Source: JAHJQZ01 sp963667595 (GTDB lineage: Bacteria; Pseudomonadota; Alphaproteobacteria; Rhizobiales; Devosiaceae). From it: a stretch of DNA of 64,000 nucleotides. Below the pieces are notes generated by a model, which was not told the DNA's origin, did no database searches, and saw only the letters and a list, made by a program, of their open reading frames with translations. The stretch is from assembly GCA_963667595.2 (NCBI GenBank), contig CAXXWD010000002.1:62001-126000 (forward strand). Direction: 5' to 3'. Positions 54,361-63,593 of this stretch are shown piece by piece (the first letter of the stretch is position 1; each line of letters starts with the position of its first letter). The position numbers and the translations under genes are program-made.

Positions 54361-55304
54361 TGCCGGTTCTGGTTCTTGCAAGTCATGATGCGGGAAAACT
54401 CAGCGCGTCCACCGCCCGCGCCGTTACCGCAGCCACGCAGATTGGCGGCGCGATTCACCTGCTGGTCGCCGGCTCCGGCATCACGGCCGTCGCCGACGAG
54501 GCGGCACCGCTCGCCGGGGTGGCCAAGGTTCTGGCGGCGGATGCCGAAAGCCTTGCACAGGCCGCCACCGCGCCGCTGGTTGCGCTAATCGAAAGCCTTG
54601 GCGATGCCTATACACATATCCTCGGGCTGTCCGATGCCGTCGGCCGTGATGTGCTGCCCCGTCTGGCGGCTCGTCTCGACATCCAGCCGGTGACCGACAT
54701 CACCGCGATCCTTGGACCCGACCGCTTCGTGCGGCCCGTCTATGCCGGCAATGGCTTCGAAACGCTGGTTTCGCCGCAGGTTCGGCAGGTACTGGGCATA
54801 CGCGCCGCCGCTTTCGCGCCGGCGGGTGAGGAAACACCGGTCACGGTCGAGGCGGTGCCGGTGCCGGAAGCGGACGGGCGCGTTCGTTTCATCGCCGCCC
54901 ACCGGACGCAAACCGAAACGCCCGATCTCGGCACGGCACGTGTTGTCGTTGCCGGCGGCGCGGGTTTCGGGTCGCGCGAGGATTTCGTCATGCTCGAAAC
55001 CCTGGCCGGGCGGCTCGGCGCCGCGGTCGGCGCCACCCGCGCCGCAGTTGATGCCGGCTACGCCCCCAATGACTGGCAGATCGGCCAGACCGGCAAAATG
55101 GTGGCGCCCGATCTTTATATCGGCATCGGGATTTCCGGCGCGCTGCAACATCAGGCCGGTATGCTCGGCGCCAAGACGATCGTCGCGATCAACAAGGATG
55201 AAGAGGCGCCTTTGATGAAGCTGGCCGACTATGCTTATCGCGGCGACCTGTTCGAGGCGGTGCCGGCGCTCATTGCCGCGTTCGAAAAATGGCGTCGGGT
55301 GTGA
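54357..55304 (+). CDS. etfA: Electron transfer flavoprotein subunit alpha
   Basis: 315 residues. The C-terminal FAD domain is intact: VVAGGAGFGSREDF, RAAVDAGYAPNDWQIGQTGKMVAPDLYIGIGISGALQHQAGMLGAKTIVAINKDEEAP split over two strands. The ATGA overlap couples it to etfB. Residues are somewhat alanine-rich compared with other alphaproteobacterial EtfA, but nothing essential is missing. Confidence 0.95.
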   Translation: MMPVLVLASHDAGKLSASTARAVTAATQIGGAIHLLVAGSGITAVADEAAPLAGVAKVLAADAESLAQAATAPLVALIESLGDAYTHILGLSDAVGRDVLPRLAARLDIQPVTDITAILGPDRFVRPVYAGNGFETLVSPQVRQVLGIRAAAFAPAGEETPVTVEAVPVPEADGRVRFIAAHRTQTETPDLGTARVVVAGGAGFGSREDFVMLETLAGRLGAAVGATRAAVDAGYAPNDWQIGQTGKMVAPDLYIGIGISGALQHQAGMLGAKTIVAINKDEEAPLMKLADYAYRGDLFEAVPALIAAFEKWRRV

Positions 55305-55412
55305 TCGCGAAGGAAACCGTTAAGTCACACCGTCGCGTGACGTGCGATTGCAAAATTATGCGTCCGGCCTATAAAGTCCCCGTCTTTTTTCCCGAGAACG
55401 GTGTCCACCAAG

Positions 55413-56597
55413 ATGTTCGAGAGCCTGAGCAAAGTCCCGGCCGACAAGATTTTCGCCCTTGTGACGGAATTCAGGGCCGATACCCGTCCCGAAAAGATCG
55501 ACCTCGGCGTCGGTGTCTACAAGGACGAAAACGGCAAGACTCCGATCCTCGCTTCGGTCAAGAAAGCCGAGACGGCGATTCTTGCCGAAGCCGATACCAA
55601 GACCTATGTCGCGGTTGCCGGTAACAAGGGCTTCTGCGACGCCGTTACCGATCTGGTCTTTGCCGATAGTGTCGACAAAGCCCGCGTTGCCGCCTTGCAG
55701 GCGCCGGGCGGCACCGGTTCGCTCTGGGTGCTTTTGTCCCTGTTGAAGCGGGCCAAGCCGAACGGCAAGGTCTGGCTGTCCGATCCGACCTGGCCCAACC
55801 ACAAGCCGATGGTCGAAGGCGTCGGTTTCGAAGCCGGCTTTTATCCCTATTTCGACGCTGAAAGCTGCACGGTTCGTTTTGGCGCCATGCTGGCCGCGCT
55901 CGACGCCATGGGGCCGAACGATATCGTTTTGCTGCACGGCGCCTGCCACAACCCGACCGGCGCCAACCTGACGCCGGTGCAATGGGATCTGGTGGCGGCG
56001 AGTCTTAAAAAGACCGGGGCCTTTGCCTTCGTCGATCTCGCCTATCTCGGTTTCGGCGACGGACTCGTCGAGGACGCCTATGGCGTGCGCAAGCTGGCCG
56101 CCAAGCTGCCGGAAATGGCGGTTGCCTTTTCAGCCTCCAAGAATTTCGGCCTTTATCGCGAACGCGTCGGCGCGGCCATCGCCATTTCGAAGAACGCCGA
56201 CGCCAAGGCAATCGTCGCCTCGCAGATGGCCAATGTGGTCAGGACATCCTATTCGCAGCCGCCCGATCACGGCGCGGAAATCGTCAGGCGCATCCTGACC
56301 GATCCGGCTCTCAGAACCGAGTGGGAAACCGAACTGGCCGGGATGCGCACCCGCATGCTCGCGCTGAGAAAGAGCCTCGCTTCGGCCATGAGCCGCCTTT
56401 CCAACGAAAAGAGCTTTGATTTCGTCGCCGAGCATCGTGGCATGTTCTCCCTGCTCGGTATCCCCAAACAGGCGGTTGCCCGGCTCAAGGCCGATAACGC
56501 CGTCTACATGCTCGACGACAGCCGCATCAACGTGGCCGGCCTGCCGGAAAATCGCATGGAAGAACTGGCCGCGGCGATCGCCAAGGCCATCAAATAA
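55413..56597 (+). CDS. Aromatic/aspartate aminotransferase (class I-alpha, TyrB-like)
   Basis: 394 residues from MFESLSKVPADKIFALV; a GTG at 55401 is the alternative. RPEKIDLGVGVYKDENG, the PLP region HGACHNPTGANLT, DLAYLGFGDG, and the PLP lysine in SASKNFGLYRERVG identify the aromatic aminotransferase branch. It transaminates aspartate, tyrosine or phenylalanine with 2-oxoglutarate. It is 108 bp after etfA and may have its own promoter. Confidence 0.93.
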   Translation: MFESLSKVPADKIFALVTEFRADTRPEKIDLGVGVYKDENGKTPILASVKKAETAILAEADTKTYVAVAGNKGFCDAVTDLVFADSVDKARVAALQAPGGTGSLWVLLSLLKRAKPNGKVWLSDPTWPNHKPMVEGVGFEAGFYPYFDAESCTVRFGAMLAALDAMGPNDIVLLHGACHNPTGANLTPVQWDLVAASLKKTGAFAFVDLAYLGFGDGLVEDAYGVRKLAAKLPEMAVAFSASKNFGLYRERVGAAIAISKNADAKAIVASQMANVVRTSYSQPPDHGAEIVRRILTDPALRTEWETELAGMRTRMLALRKSLASAMSRLSNEKSFDFVAEHRGMFSLLGIPKQAVARLKADNAVYMLDDSRINVAGLPENRMEELAAAIAKAIK

Positions 56598-56672
56598 CCC
56601 CCACGCCTTGCCGCGCCCGACAGGCGTGATAAGCAGGGACCGACATTTCCCATTACCCCCGGAGGGAACAGC

Positions 56673-57326
56673 ATGAAGTTTTTTGTCGATACGGCCGTAG
56701 TCAAGGACATCGAGGAGTTGAGCGCCACGGGTCTTCTGGACGGCGTGACCACCAACCCGAGCCTGATTGCCAAGTCGGGCCGCAATTTCATCGAGGTCGT
56801 CAAGGAGATCTGCGGGATCGTTCCCGGTCCGGTCTCGGCGGAAGTGGCCTCGACCGAGTTTGACGGCATGGTCAAGGAAGGCGATTTTCTCGCGTCCCTG
56901 GCCGACAATGTCGTGATCAAGCTGCCCATCACCTGGGACGGCCTCAAGGCTTGCAAGTATTTTACCGACAAGGGCGTCAAGACCAACCTGACCCTGTGCT
57001 TTTCGGCCAATCAGGCGCTTCTGGCTGCCAAGGCCGGCGCGACCTATGTGTCGCCCTTCATCGGCCGGCTCGATGACGTCAATCTCGACGGCATGCAGCT
57101 CATCGAGGACATCCGCCAGATCTACGACAATTACGCTTATGCGACGGAAATCCTCGCCGCCTCGATCCGTTCGGTGAACCATGTGTCCGAAGCGGCGCTG
57201 GCCGGCGCCGACGTGGCGACCATTCCGCCCGAGGTCATCCGCAAGCTGGTCAACCACCCGCTGACCGACAAGGGCATCGCCGGCTTCGTCAAGGACTGGG
57301 CCTCGACCGGCCAGACCATTCTCTAG
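56673..57326 (+). CDS. tal: Transaldolase / fructose-6-phosphate aldolase, short TalC type
   Basis: 217 residues from MKFFVDTAVVKDIEEL, with CCGGAGGG upstream. TTNPSLIAKSG, the Schiff-base lysine in NVVIKLPITWDGLKA, and YVSPFIGRLDD are typical of the small decameric transaldolase family. It links the pentose phosphate pathway to glycolysis. The ending KDWASTGQTIL is normal. Located between the aminotransferase and mrp. Confidence 0.95.
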   Translation: MKFFVDTAVVKDIEELSATGLLDGVTTNPSLIAKSGRNFIEVVKEICGIVPGPVSAEVASTEFDGMVKEGDFLASLADNVVIKLPITWDGLKACKYFTDKGVKTNLTLCFSANQALLAAKAGATYVSPFIGRLDDVNLDGMQLIEDIRQIYDNYAYATEILAASIRSVNHVSEAALAGADVATIPPEVIRKLVNHPLTDKGIAGFVKDWASTGQTIL

Positions 57327-57448
57327 GCGTTTGTCGCCGACCTGAACCGGCAATCCCGGCACGTATCCGGGATTGCCTTTTCCATGCCATGCGCGGGTTC
57401 GCGTGATCCGCCTGGCCTTAGCATTCCCTTTCCGAAAGCCGAAATCCG

Positions 57449-58525
57449 ATGGCAGACAATCAACTCGTCGCACTGGTGCGTGCCGCAATCGCCAATATCG
57501 ATATTCCCGGCGGCAAGAAACTTGGCAACTATCCGGGCCTTTCCGAAATCATCGTCACCCAGAGCGCCATCGCTTTCGCCATCTCTGTCGAACCGGGCAT
57601 GGAAGGCGCCTTCGGTCCTGTTCGCGCCGCGGCGCAGGCGGCGGCGGAAAAAGTCGCCAACGGTCACAAGGTGCTGGTCTCCCTGACGGCCGACCGCGAT
57701 CCAGGTGCGACCGAGTCTCAGCCGTCCAAGGCCCAGCAGGGCGGTGGCTTGCCCCCCAAGACGGCCGTCCCCGGCGTTAAGCACGTCATCGCCGTCGGCT
57801 CCGGCAAGGGCGGCGTCGGCAAATCGACCGTTGCCGTCAATCTCGCCCTCGCCCTCAAGGCGCTGGGCCGCAAGGTCGGCGTGCTCGATGCCGATCTTTA
57901 CGGGCCGTCGGTGCCCCGTCTGCTCGGCCTCGACGGCATGCCGGTGGTGCGCGACGACGAGTTCTTCGTGCCGCAGGAGGCTTTCGGTCTCGAAGCCATG
58001 TCGATCGGTTCGATGCTCAAGGGCGATCAGGCGGTAATCTGGCGCGGCCCGGTCGCGTCTTCGGGGCTGCGCCAGCTTCTGCGCGAAACGGCCTGGAGCG
58101 ATCTCGATATCCTCATCGTCGATCTGCCGCCCGGCACCGGCGACATCAACCTGTCCTTGTGCCAGCAGAATGAACTGGCCGGCGCGGTGATCGTATCGAC
58201 GCCGCAGGATCTGGCGCTCATCGATGCCCGCAAGGCCATGGACATGTTCAAAAAGCTCGACGTGCCGCTGCTCGGAATCGTCGAAAACATGAGCTATTTC
58301 GTCGCCCCCGACACCGGCAATCGCTACGATATCTTCGGCCATGGCGGCGCCCAGAAAGCGGCCAAGGAACTTGGCGTGCCCTTCCTTGGCGAAATCCCGC
58401 TCCATATGGCCGTGCGCGAACAGTCCGACACCGGCAAGCCGATTGTTGCCACCAATCCCGAGGGCGTCGAAGCCGCCGCCTTCGCCGAACTGGCGGCGCG
58501 TTTGCTGGAGGCCGGCGGGCTGTAA
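57449..58525 (+). CDS. Mrp/ApbC/NBP35-family P-loop iron-sulfur carrier
   Basis: 358 residues: an N-terminal MIP18/DUF59-type domain (~1-80), a Pro/Gln linker, then the ParA-like ATPase with deviant Walker A GSGKGGVGKST and DLPPGTGDINLSL. The C-terminal region ENMSYFVAPDTGNRYDIFGHGG lacks the CPxCG pair that bridges the cluster in many homologues. The APDTG form is, as far as I recall, usual in this lineage. It assembles or carries Fe-S clusters in the cytosol. Confidence 0.93.
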   Translation: MADNQLVALVRAAIANIDIPGGKKLGNYPGLSEIIVTQSAIAFAISVEPGMEGAFGPVRAAAQAAAEKVANGHKVLVSLTADRDPGATESQPSKAQQGGGLPPKTAVPGVKHVIAVGSGKGGVGKSTVAVNLALALKALGRKVGVLDADLYGPSVPRLLGLDGMPVVRDDEFFVPQEAFGLEAMSIGSMLKGDQAVIWRGPVASSGLRQLLRETAWSDLDILIVDLPPGTGDINLSLCQQNELAGAVIVSTPQDLALIDARKAMDMFKKLDVPLLGIVENMSYFVAPDTGNRYDIFGHGGAQKAAKELGVPFLGEIPLHMAVREQSDTGKPIVATNPEGVEAAAFAELAARLLEAGGL

Positions 58526-58593
58526 GCAAGGTTCTGTCAGTCATCGCCCCCGCGCGATGATGCCGGTGGAGATTTCGACCGAAAACCGAAATG

Positions 58594-58624
58594 AAAAGGC
58601 CCGCCTTTCGGCGGGCCTTTTTTT
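58594..58624. terminator. Bidirectional terminator between mrp and the cellobiose phosphorylase
   Basis: AAAAGGCCCGCC TTTC GGCGGGCCTTTT with further T on the plus side and A on the minus side. It serves both convergent genes. Confidence 0.9.
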
Positions 58625-58645
58625 GTTTGTCGATCCGGCCAGCGC

Positions 58646-61090
58646 TCAGCCGAGCACGGCCTCGACGGTGACGCTGGTCGTTCCGGCCGGAGGCGGGGGA
58701 ACGAGATCGCCATCGATCTTTTTGCCATCGACCGTCAGGGAGACTTTGTTGCCGGGGCCGGCGCGCCTGACATCGATCTTGTAGGTTGCGCCGCGGAAGG
58801 TGCGTTCGGCGGTGAAGCCGGGCCAGCGCTCGGGGATAACCGGGGCGATCTTCAGCCCCTTGAAGTCGGGCCGGATGCCGAGAATCCATTGCGTGATGGC
58901 ATAGTAGTTCCAGGCGGCGGTCCCGGTCAGCCAGGAGTTCTTGGCTTCGCCTTCCGAAGCCGATTCGCGTCCGGCAATGGTCTGGGCGTAGACATAAGGC
59001 TCGGTCTTGTGGGTGTCGGAAATCGCCTCGCGGACCGAGGGGCAGATGCGCGAGTAATAATCGAACGCCCTGTCGCCATTACCTAAGCGCGTTTCGGCCA
59101 CCATCACCCAAGGGTTGTTGTGGCAGAAGACGGAGCCGTTTTCCTTGTAGCCCGGTGGGTAGCTCGAGATCTCGCCGTATTCGAGATAGTAGTGCGTGAA
59201 GGCCGGCTGCAACACAACGATGCCGTTCGGCGTTGCCAGATACTTGGCGACCGAATCCATGGCCTTTTGCGCCCTGCCGTCCTCAAGACCGATGCCGGCG
59301 AGCACGCAATAGCCCTGCGGTTCTATGAAGATGCGGCCCTCGGTGTTTTCCTTCGAGCCGAGCTTGCGACCGGAATCGTCATAGGCTCTGAGGAACCATT
59401 CGCCGTCCCAGCCGAAGTCGGAAACCGTCTTCGACATGTTGGTGGCGATGTCGCGGTATTTTGCGGCATCGTCCGGCTTGCCGGTCATTTCAGCGATGTC
59501 CGCCAGCTCGTGGCACGAGTGCACCATCAACCCGCCGATGAACACCGATTCGGCAACTTTGCCGTCCTTGCCCGTGGTCGTCTGGAAGGATTCGCCGGGC
59601 GTCGAAGAAAAGCAGTTGAGGTTGAGGCAGTCGTTCCAGTCGGCGCGCCCGATCAGCGGCAGCCCGTGCGGCCCGATGCGGTCGAGCGCGTATTGGATCG
59701 AACGCCGCAGGTGCTCGTAAAGCGGCACCTCGGTCCCGGGCCGGGTTTCGAAGGCAACCGGTTCCTCAAGAATGGCGAAATCGCCGGTTTCCTTGAGGTA
59801 TTGCGACGTGCCGATGATCAGCCAGTGCGGGTCGTCGTTGAAATCGCCGCCGGCGGCGGTGTTGCCCTTCTTGGTCAGCGGCTGGAACTGGTGATAGGCG
59901 CCGCCCGATTCCATCTGCGTCGCGGCCAGATCGAGAATGCGCTGGCGCGCCCGCGAGGGCACCATGTGCACGAATCCCAGAAGGTCCTGGTTGGAATCGC
60001 GGAATCCGAGACCCCTGCCGATGCCCGATTCGAAGCTCGAAGCGGAGCGTGACATGTTGAAGGTCGCCATGCACTGATAGGCGTTCCAGATATTGACCAT
60101 CCGGTTGGTGTGCGGATCGGGCGTTTTGGTCTGATAAACGCCGAGCAGCTTGTCCCAGTGCTGGCCGAGCTTGGCGAAGGCGTCCTCGACAGCGGCGAGA
60201 TCGCGGTATTTGGCGATGATCGGTTTGACGCCTTCCTTGTTGATCGTCTGGGTGCCAGGCGGATCGAACTTCCTGTCGGTCTCGTTTTCGGCGTAGCCGA
60301 GCACGTAAAGGATCGTTTTGGTCTCGCCGGGCTTGAGGCGGATCTTGACGTGATGCGAGCCGACCGGCGACCAGCCGACGGCGATGGAGTTTTCCGACTT
60401 GCCGTTTTCAACCGTCAGCGGCCGGTCCCAGCCGCGCCAGGGGCCAAGGAAATTCTCGCGCTGGGTATCGAATCCGTCGAGCTTTTCGGAGCAGGCGAAA
60501 TAGGCGAAATGGTTGCGCCGCTCGCGGTATTCGGTCTTGTGGTAGATGACCTCGTCGACCACTTCGACTTCGCCGACATTGAGGTTGCGCTGGAAATTGG
60601 TGGCATCGTCGAGGGCCTCCCACAGGGCGAATTCGACGACGGAGAAAACGGAGAGTTCGGCATCGACCAACCGGTCGTTGGTGATACTTGCCTGCCAGAT
60701 TTCGAGATTTTCACCCAAGGGAACGAAATAGCGGGTGGAAGCGGAAATGCCGGATTTCTTTGAAGAAATGGTTGAATAGCCCATGCCGTGACGGCATTCG
60801 AAAAAATCGAGACTGGACTGGGTCGGCATCCAGGACGGCGACCAGAAATCCCCGGTCTCGTTGTCGCGCAAATAGAGGTAACGGCCGCCGAAATCCTGCG
60901 GCACGTTGTTGTAGCGGCCGCGGGTCAGACGCCGCAAACGCGCGTCGCGATAGTAGGAATAGCCACCACCGGTCGCCGACAGGATGCCGAAATAGTCCTC
61001 GCATCCGATGTAGTTGATCCACGGGAACGGCGTATCGGGCCGGGTAATCACATATTCGCGGTTGGCGTCGTCGAAATGACCGTATTTCAT
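58646..61090 (-). CDS. Cellobiose phosphorylase (GH94)
   Basis: 814 residues from MKYGHFDDANREYVITRPDTPFPWINYIG. The match to characterised cellobiose phosphorylases is strong throughout: YHKTEYRERRNHFAYF, MSRSASSFESGIGRGLGFRDSNQDLLGFVH, and the catalytic aspartate in RADWNDCLNLNCFSSTPGE. It cleaves cellobiose with phosphate to glucose 1-phosphate and glucose, saving ATP. No signal peptide, so it is cytoplasmic. Divergent from the beta-glucosidase gene. Confidence 0.95.
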   Translation of the reverse strand: MKYGHFDDANREYVITRPDTPFPWINYIGCEDYFGILSATGGGYSYYRDARLRRLTRGRYNNVPQDFGGRYLYLRDNETGDFWSPSWMPTQSSLDFFECRHGMGYSTISSKKSGISASTRYFVPLGENLEIWQASITNDRLVDAELSVFSVVEFALWEALDDATNFQRNLNVGEVEVVDEVIYHKTEYRERRNHFAYFACSEKLDGFDTQRENFLGPWRGWDRPLTVENGKSENSIAVGWSPVGSHHVKIRLKPGETKTILYVLGYAENETDRKFDPPGTQTINKEGVKPIIAKYRDLAAVEDAFAKLGQHWDKLLGVYQTKTPDPHTNRMVNIWNAYQCMATFNMSRSASSFESGIGRGLGFRDSNQDLLGFVHMVPSRARQRILDLAATQMESGGAYHQFQPLTKKGNTAAGGDFNDDPHWLIIGTSQYLKETGDFAILEEPVAFETRPGTEVPLYEHLRRSIQYALDRIGPHGLPLIGRADWNDCLNLNCFSSTPGESFQTTTGKDGKVAESVFIGGLMVHSCHELADIAEMTGKPDDAAKYRDIATNMSKTVSDFGWDGEWFLRAYDDSGRKLGSKENTEGRIFIEPQGYCVLAGIGLEDGRAQKAMDSVAKYLATPNGIVVLQPAFTHYYLEYGEISSYPPGYKENGSVFCHNNPWVMVAETRLGNGDRAFDYYSRICPSVREAISDTHKTEPYVYAQTIAGRESASEGEAKNSWLTGTAAWNYYAITQWILGIRPDFKGLKIAPVIPERWPGFTAERTFRGATYKIDVRRAGPGNKVSLTVDGKKIDGDLVPPPPAGTTSVTVEAVLG

Positions 61091-61418
61091 GGCTTCCCTA
61101 TTGGTCTCGTTCGCGCATCCGGGCAGTCCGGTGCCGATGCGCGAAGCCGGTGACTGCGTTACGTCGTGTCGGGCAGGCCCACCGGCGGCGGGTACGGGGC
61201 CTCGTTCCCTGGATTGTCTTCTCTCCCGAGCCTCATTAGTCTCCAGACCGTGTCGCTTCGAAAGGCGGCATTCGATCGGATGGCCTCATGCGTCGCAGCT
61301 CTCCGGTTTGCCATTGCTCAAGAGCGTGACAAGATGGGGCTTGACACCAGCCACTACCAGTTTACACCCGATGTAATCGATTTCAAGGCCAGATAGACTC
61401 TATCGGCCGGGAGGAAGA
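61091..61418. other. Divergent promoter region between cellobiose phosphorylase and beta-glucosidase genes
   Basis: 328 bases with no gene. TTGACA at 61341-61346 resembles a -35 box, but no clear -10 follows at the right distance. No copy of the AAGCGGTTTG motif was found here. Confidence 0.4.
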
Positions 61419-62735
61419 ATGTTCAGTTTTTCGCGCGCCGATTTTGGCGACAACTTTGTTTTCGGTGTCGCCACCGCGGCTTATCAGATCGAAGGCGGCC
61501 AGACCGACGGGCGTGGCAGCTGTATCTGGGACACCTTCGGGGCAACGCCGGGCAACGTGGTCAATTGCGAGACGGGCAAAATCGCCTGCGATCACTATAA
61601 CCGCTGGCCAGAGGATCTCGATCTCATCCGTGACGGCGGGTTCGACGCCTATCGGTTTTCCTTTTCCTGGCCGCGCCTCATTCCCGAGGGAACGGGGGCG
61701 ATCAACCAGCCCGGCATCGATTTCTACGACCGCCTGATCGACGGCATGCTCGAACGCGGCATCAAGCCGTTCGCGACGCTCTATCACTGGGATCTGCCCT
61801 CGCCGTTGCAGGACAGGGGCGGCTGGACCAATCGCGACATCGTCGGCTGGTTCACCGATTATGCCTTGCTGGTCGAAAAGCATTTCGGCGACCGCCTGGC
61901 CACGATTGGCACGATCAACGAGCCCTGGTGCGTGGCGTTCCTCAGCTATTTTCTGGGCGAGCAGGCGCCCGGCCTGCGCGATGTGCGCGCCGGCGCCCGC
62001 GCCATGCATCACGTGCTCCTGGCACACGGCACGGCCACAAAAGCGCTGCGTGCCGAAGGCGCCGACAACATCGGCATCGTCTTCAACTATGGCCACACCA
62101 TGCCGGCCAGCGACAGCGATGCCGATCAGAAGGCCACCCGTCTCTGGGATGGCGTCTTGAACCGCTGGTATCTCGACGGCGTGCTCAAGGGCTCCTATCC
62201 CGAAGACGTGCTCGCCATTCTCGGACCCTACATGCCGAAGGGGTTCGAAAACGACATGTCAACCGTCGGCACCGGCATCGACTGGCTCGGGATCAACTAT
62301 TATTCGCGCAACCTCATGGCTGCCGATCCGACCCGGGCCATCTTCCCGGTCAAGAGCGTCGAGGGACCGCTCGAAAAGACCGAGATGGGCTGGGAGATCT
62401 TTCCCGAAGGGTTGACCAGTCTTCTGGTACGCATCGCGACGGACTATCCGAAGACGCCGCTCTATGTCACCGAAAACGGCATGGCCGAAATCGAGGGCAT
62501 CGATGACCCGCGCCGCACGGCCTATTATGATGCGCATCTGAAAGCGGTACTCGATGCCATGCACAAGGGTGTCGACATGCGTGGCTATATCGCCTGGTCG
62601 CTGTTGGACAATTACGAGTGGAGCCACGGCTATTCCAAGCGTTTCGGGCTCGTTCACGTCGATTACGAAACCCAGAAGCGCACGCCCAAGGCGTCCTATC
62701 GCGCCTTCCAGGGCCTGTTGCACAATTCCAGGTGA
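61419..62735 (+). CDS. GH1 beta-glucosidase
   Basis: 438 residues from MFSFSRADFGDNFVFGVATAAYQIEG, with GGGAGG upstream. The acid/base glutamate is in GTINEPWCV and the nucleophile in LYVTENGMAE; both are intact. The protein lacks a signal peptide. It hydrolyses cellobiose and other beta-glucosides to glucose. Beside a cellobiose phosphorylase this gives the cell both a hydrolytic and a phosphorolytic route. Confidence 0.95.
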   Translation: MFSFSRADFGDNFVFGVATAAYQIEGGQTDGRGSCIWDTFGATPGNVVNCETGKIACDHYNRWPEDLDLIRDGGFDAYRFSFSWPRLIPEGTGAINQPGIDFYDRLIDGMLERGIKPFATLYHWDLPSPLQDRGGWTNRDIVGWFTDYALLVEKHFGDRLATIGTINEPWCVAFLSYFLGEQAPGLRDVRAGARAMHHVLLAHGTATKALRAEGADNIGIVFNYGHTMPASDSDADQKATRLWDGVLNRWYLDGVLKGSYPEDVLAILGPYMPKGFENDMSTVGTGIDWLGINYYSRNLMAADPTRAIFPVKSVEGPLEKTEMGWEIFPEGLTSLLVRIATDYPKTPLYVTENGMAEIEGIDDPRRTAYYDAHLKAVLDAMHKGVDMRGYIAWSLLDNYEWSHGYSKRFGLVHVDYETQKRTPKASYRAFQGLLHNSR

Positions 62736-62757
62736 CCGGACGGGACTTTGAAAAAAT

Positions 62758-63309
62758 ATGACGACCGGCATTGAAAACGTCTGCGTTTATTGCGGCTCGA
62801 GCGACGGCAGCGATCCTGCCTATCTCGAGGCGGCGCGAACGCTCGGCAAGGCATTGGCCCAAGCCGACAAAAGGCTGGTCTATGGCGGTGGCTCGCCCGG
62901 CCTCATGGGCGCGCTCGCCGACGCGGTTCTCGATGCGGGCGGCAAGGTGACCGGCGTCATCCCGCAGTTTCTCATCGATCGCGAACGCGTCCACCTGGGC
63001 GTGACCGACATGGTCGTCACCACGGGCATGCATGAGCGCAAGCGGCTCATGTTCGAAAAGGCCGATGCCTTCGTGGCACTGCCCGGCGGCGTTGGCACGC
63101 TCGAAGAGCTGGTCGAAGTGCTGACCTGGGCCCAGCTCGGCCGGCATGAAAAGCCGGTGGTGATCGCCGATATAAATGGTTTCTGGCAGCACCTGCAGGC
63201 CTTGCTCGATCATATGACCGAACAGGCGTTTCTGCATTCGCTGTCGCAGTTCAGACCAATTTTCGTAACGCGGGCGGAAGACATTCTGCCGGCATTGGAA
63301 AAGGTCTGA
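62758..63309 (+). CDS. LOG-family protein (TIGR00730, cytokinin riboside 5'-monophosphate phosphoribohydrolase type)
   Basis: 183 residues. NVCVYCGSSDGSDPAYLEAA, YGGGSPGLMGALADAVLDAGG, the Arg/Glu pair in GMHERKRLMFEKADAFVALPGGVGTLEE (motif PGGxGTxxE) define LOG enzymes. They release free cytokinin bases or AMP ribose 5-phosphate from nucleotides. It lies 22 bp after the beta-glucosidase stop and is probably co-transcribed. Confidence 0.92.
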   Translation: MTTGIENVCVYCGSSDGSDPAYLEAARTLGKALAQADKRLVYGGGSPGLMGALADAVLDAGGKVTGVIPQFLIDRERVHLGVTDMVVTTGMHERKRLMFEKADAFVALPGGVGTLEELVEVLTWAQLGRHEKPVVIADINGFWQHLQALLDHMTEQAFLHSLSQFRPIFVTRAEDILPALEKV

Positions 63310-63355
63310 ACCTCAAGCCGGATCGTAGCGGTGCAATCCCAAGCATCGGTGCATC

Positions 63356-63488
63356 CAAACCGCTTCAAACTGAGAAAAGGACCCAGTTGAGCGGACTAAA
63401 CTGATCTTGGCAAAGCAATGCTTATGTGCAACCCTGCCAAGACCATACTCGCCGCACTGCCGGATAACGGCGTTCCAAAACGTTTTGG
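63356..63488 (+). promoter_or_regulatory. aglE control region with two candidate LacI-type sites
   Basis: CAAACCGCTT at 63356-63365 is the reverse complement of AAGCGGTTTG found before the alpha-glucosidase. CCAAAACGTTTTGG at 63475-63488 is a perfect 14-base CG-centred palindrome, the classic shape of a LacI/GalR operator. The remaining intergenic DNA (63310-63593) shows no gene. Confidence 0.5.
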
Positions 63489-63593
63489 GATTCCGGCCGG
63501 GTTTGGTGCATTGTCATCGGAATGCCCGGCCAGTTTCGGCCGAAAAGCAAGAGGACCGGGCAGTGATGAAAATAAGTGCATTGGGAGGTTCAT

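Noticed and set aside
57449..58525. Loss of the CPxCG cluster motif in the Mrp protein as a sign of inactivation
   Set aside because: From memory the APDTG form is normal in alphaproteobacterial Mrp proteins, so it is a lineage trait rather than damage.
61341..61375. TTGACA as a sigma-70 promoter for the beta-glucosidase gene
   Set aside because: No acceptable -10 box at 16-18 bases.
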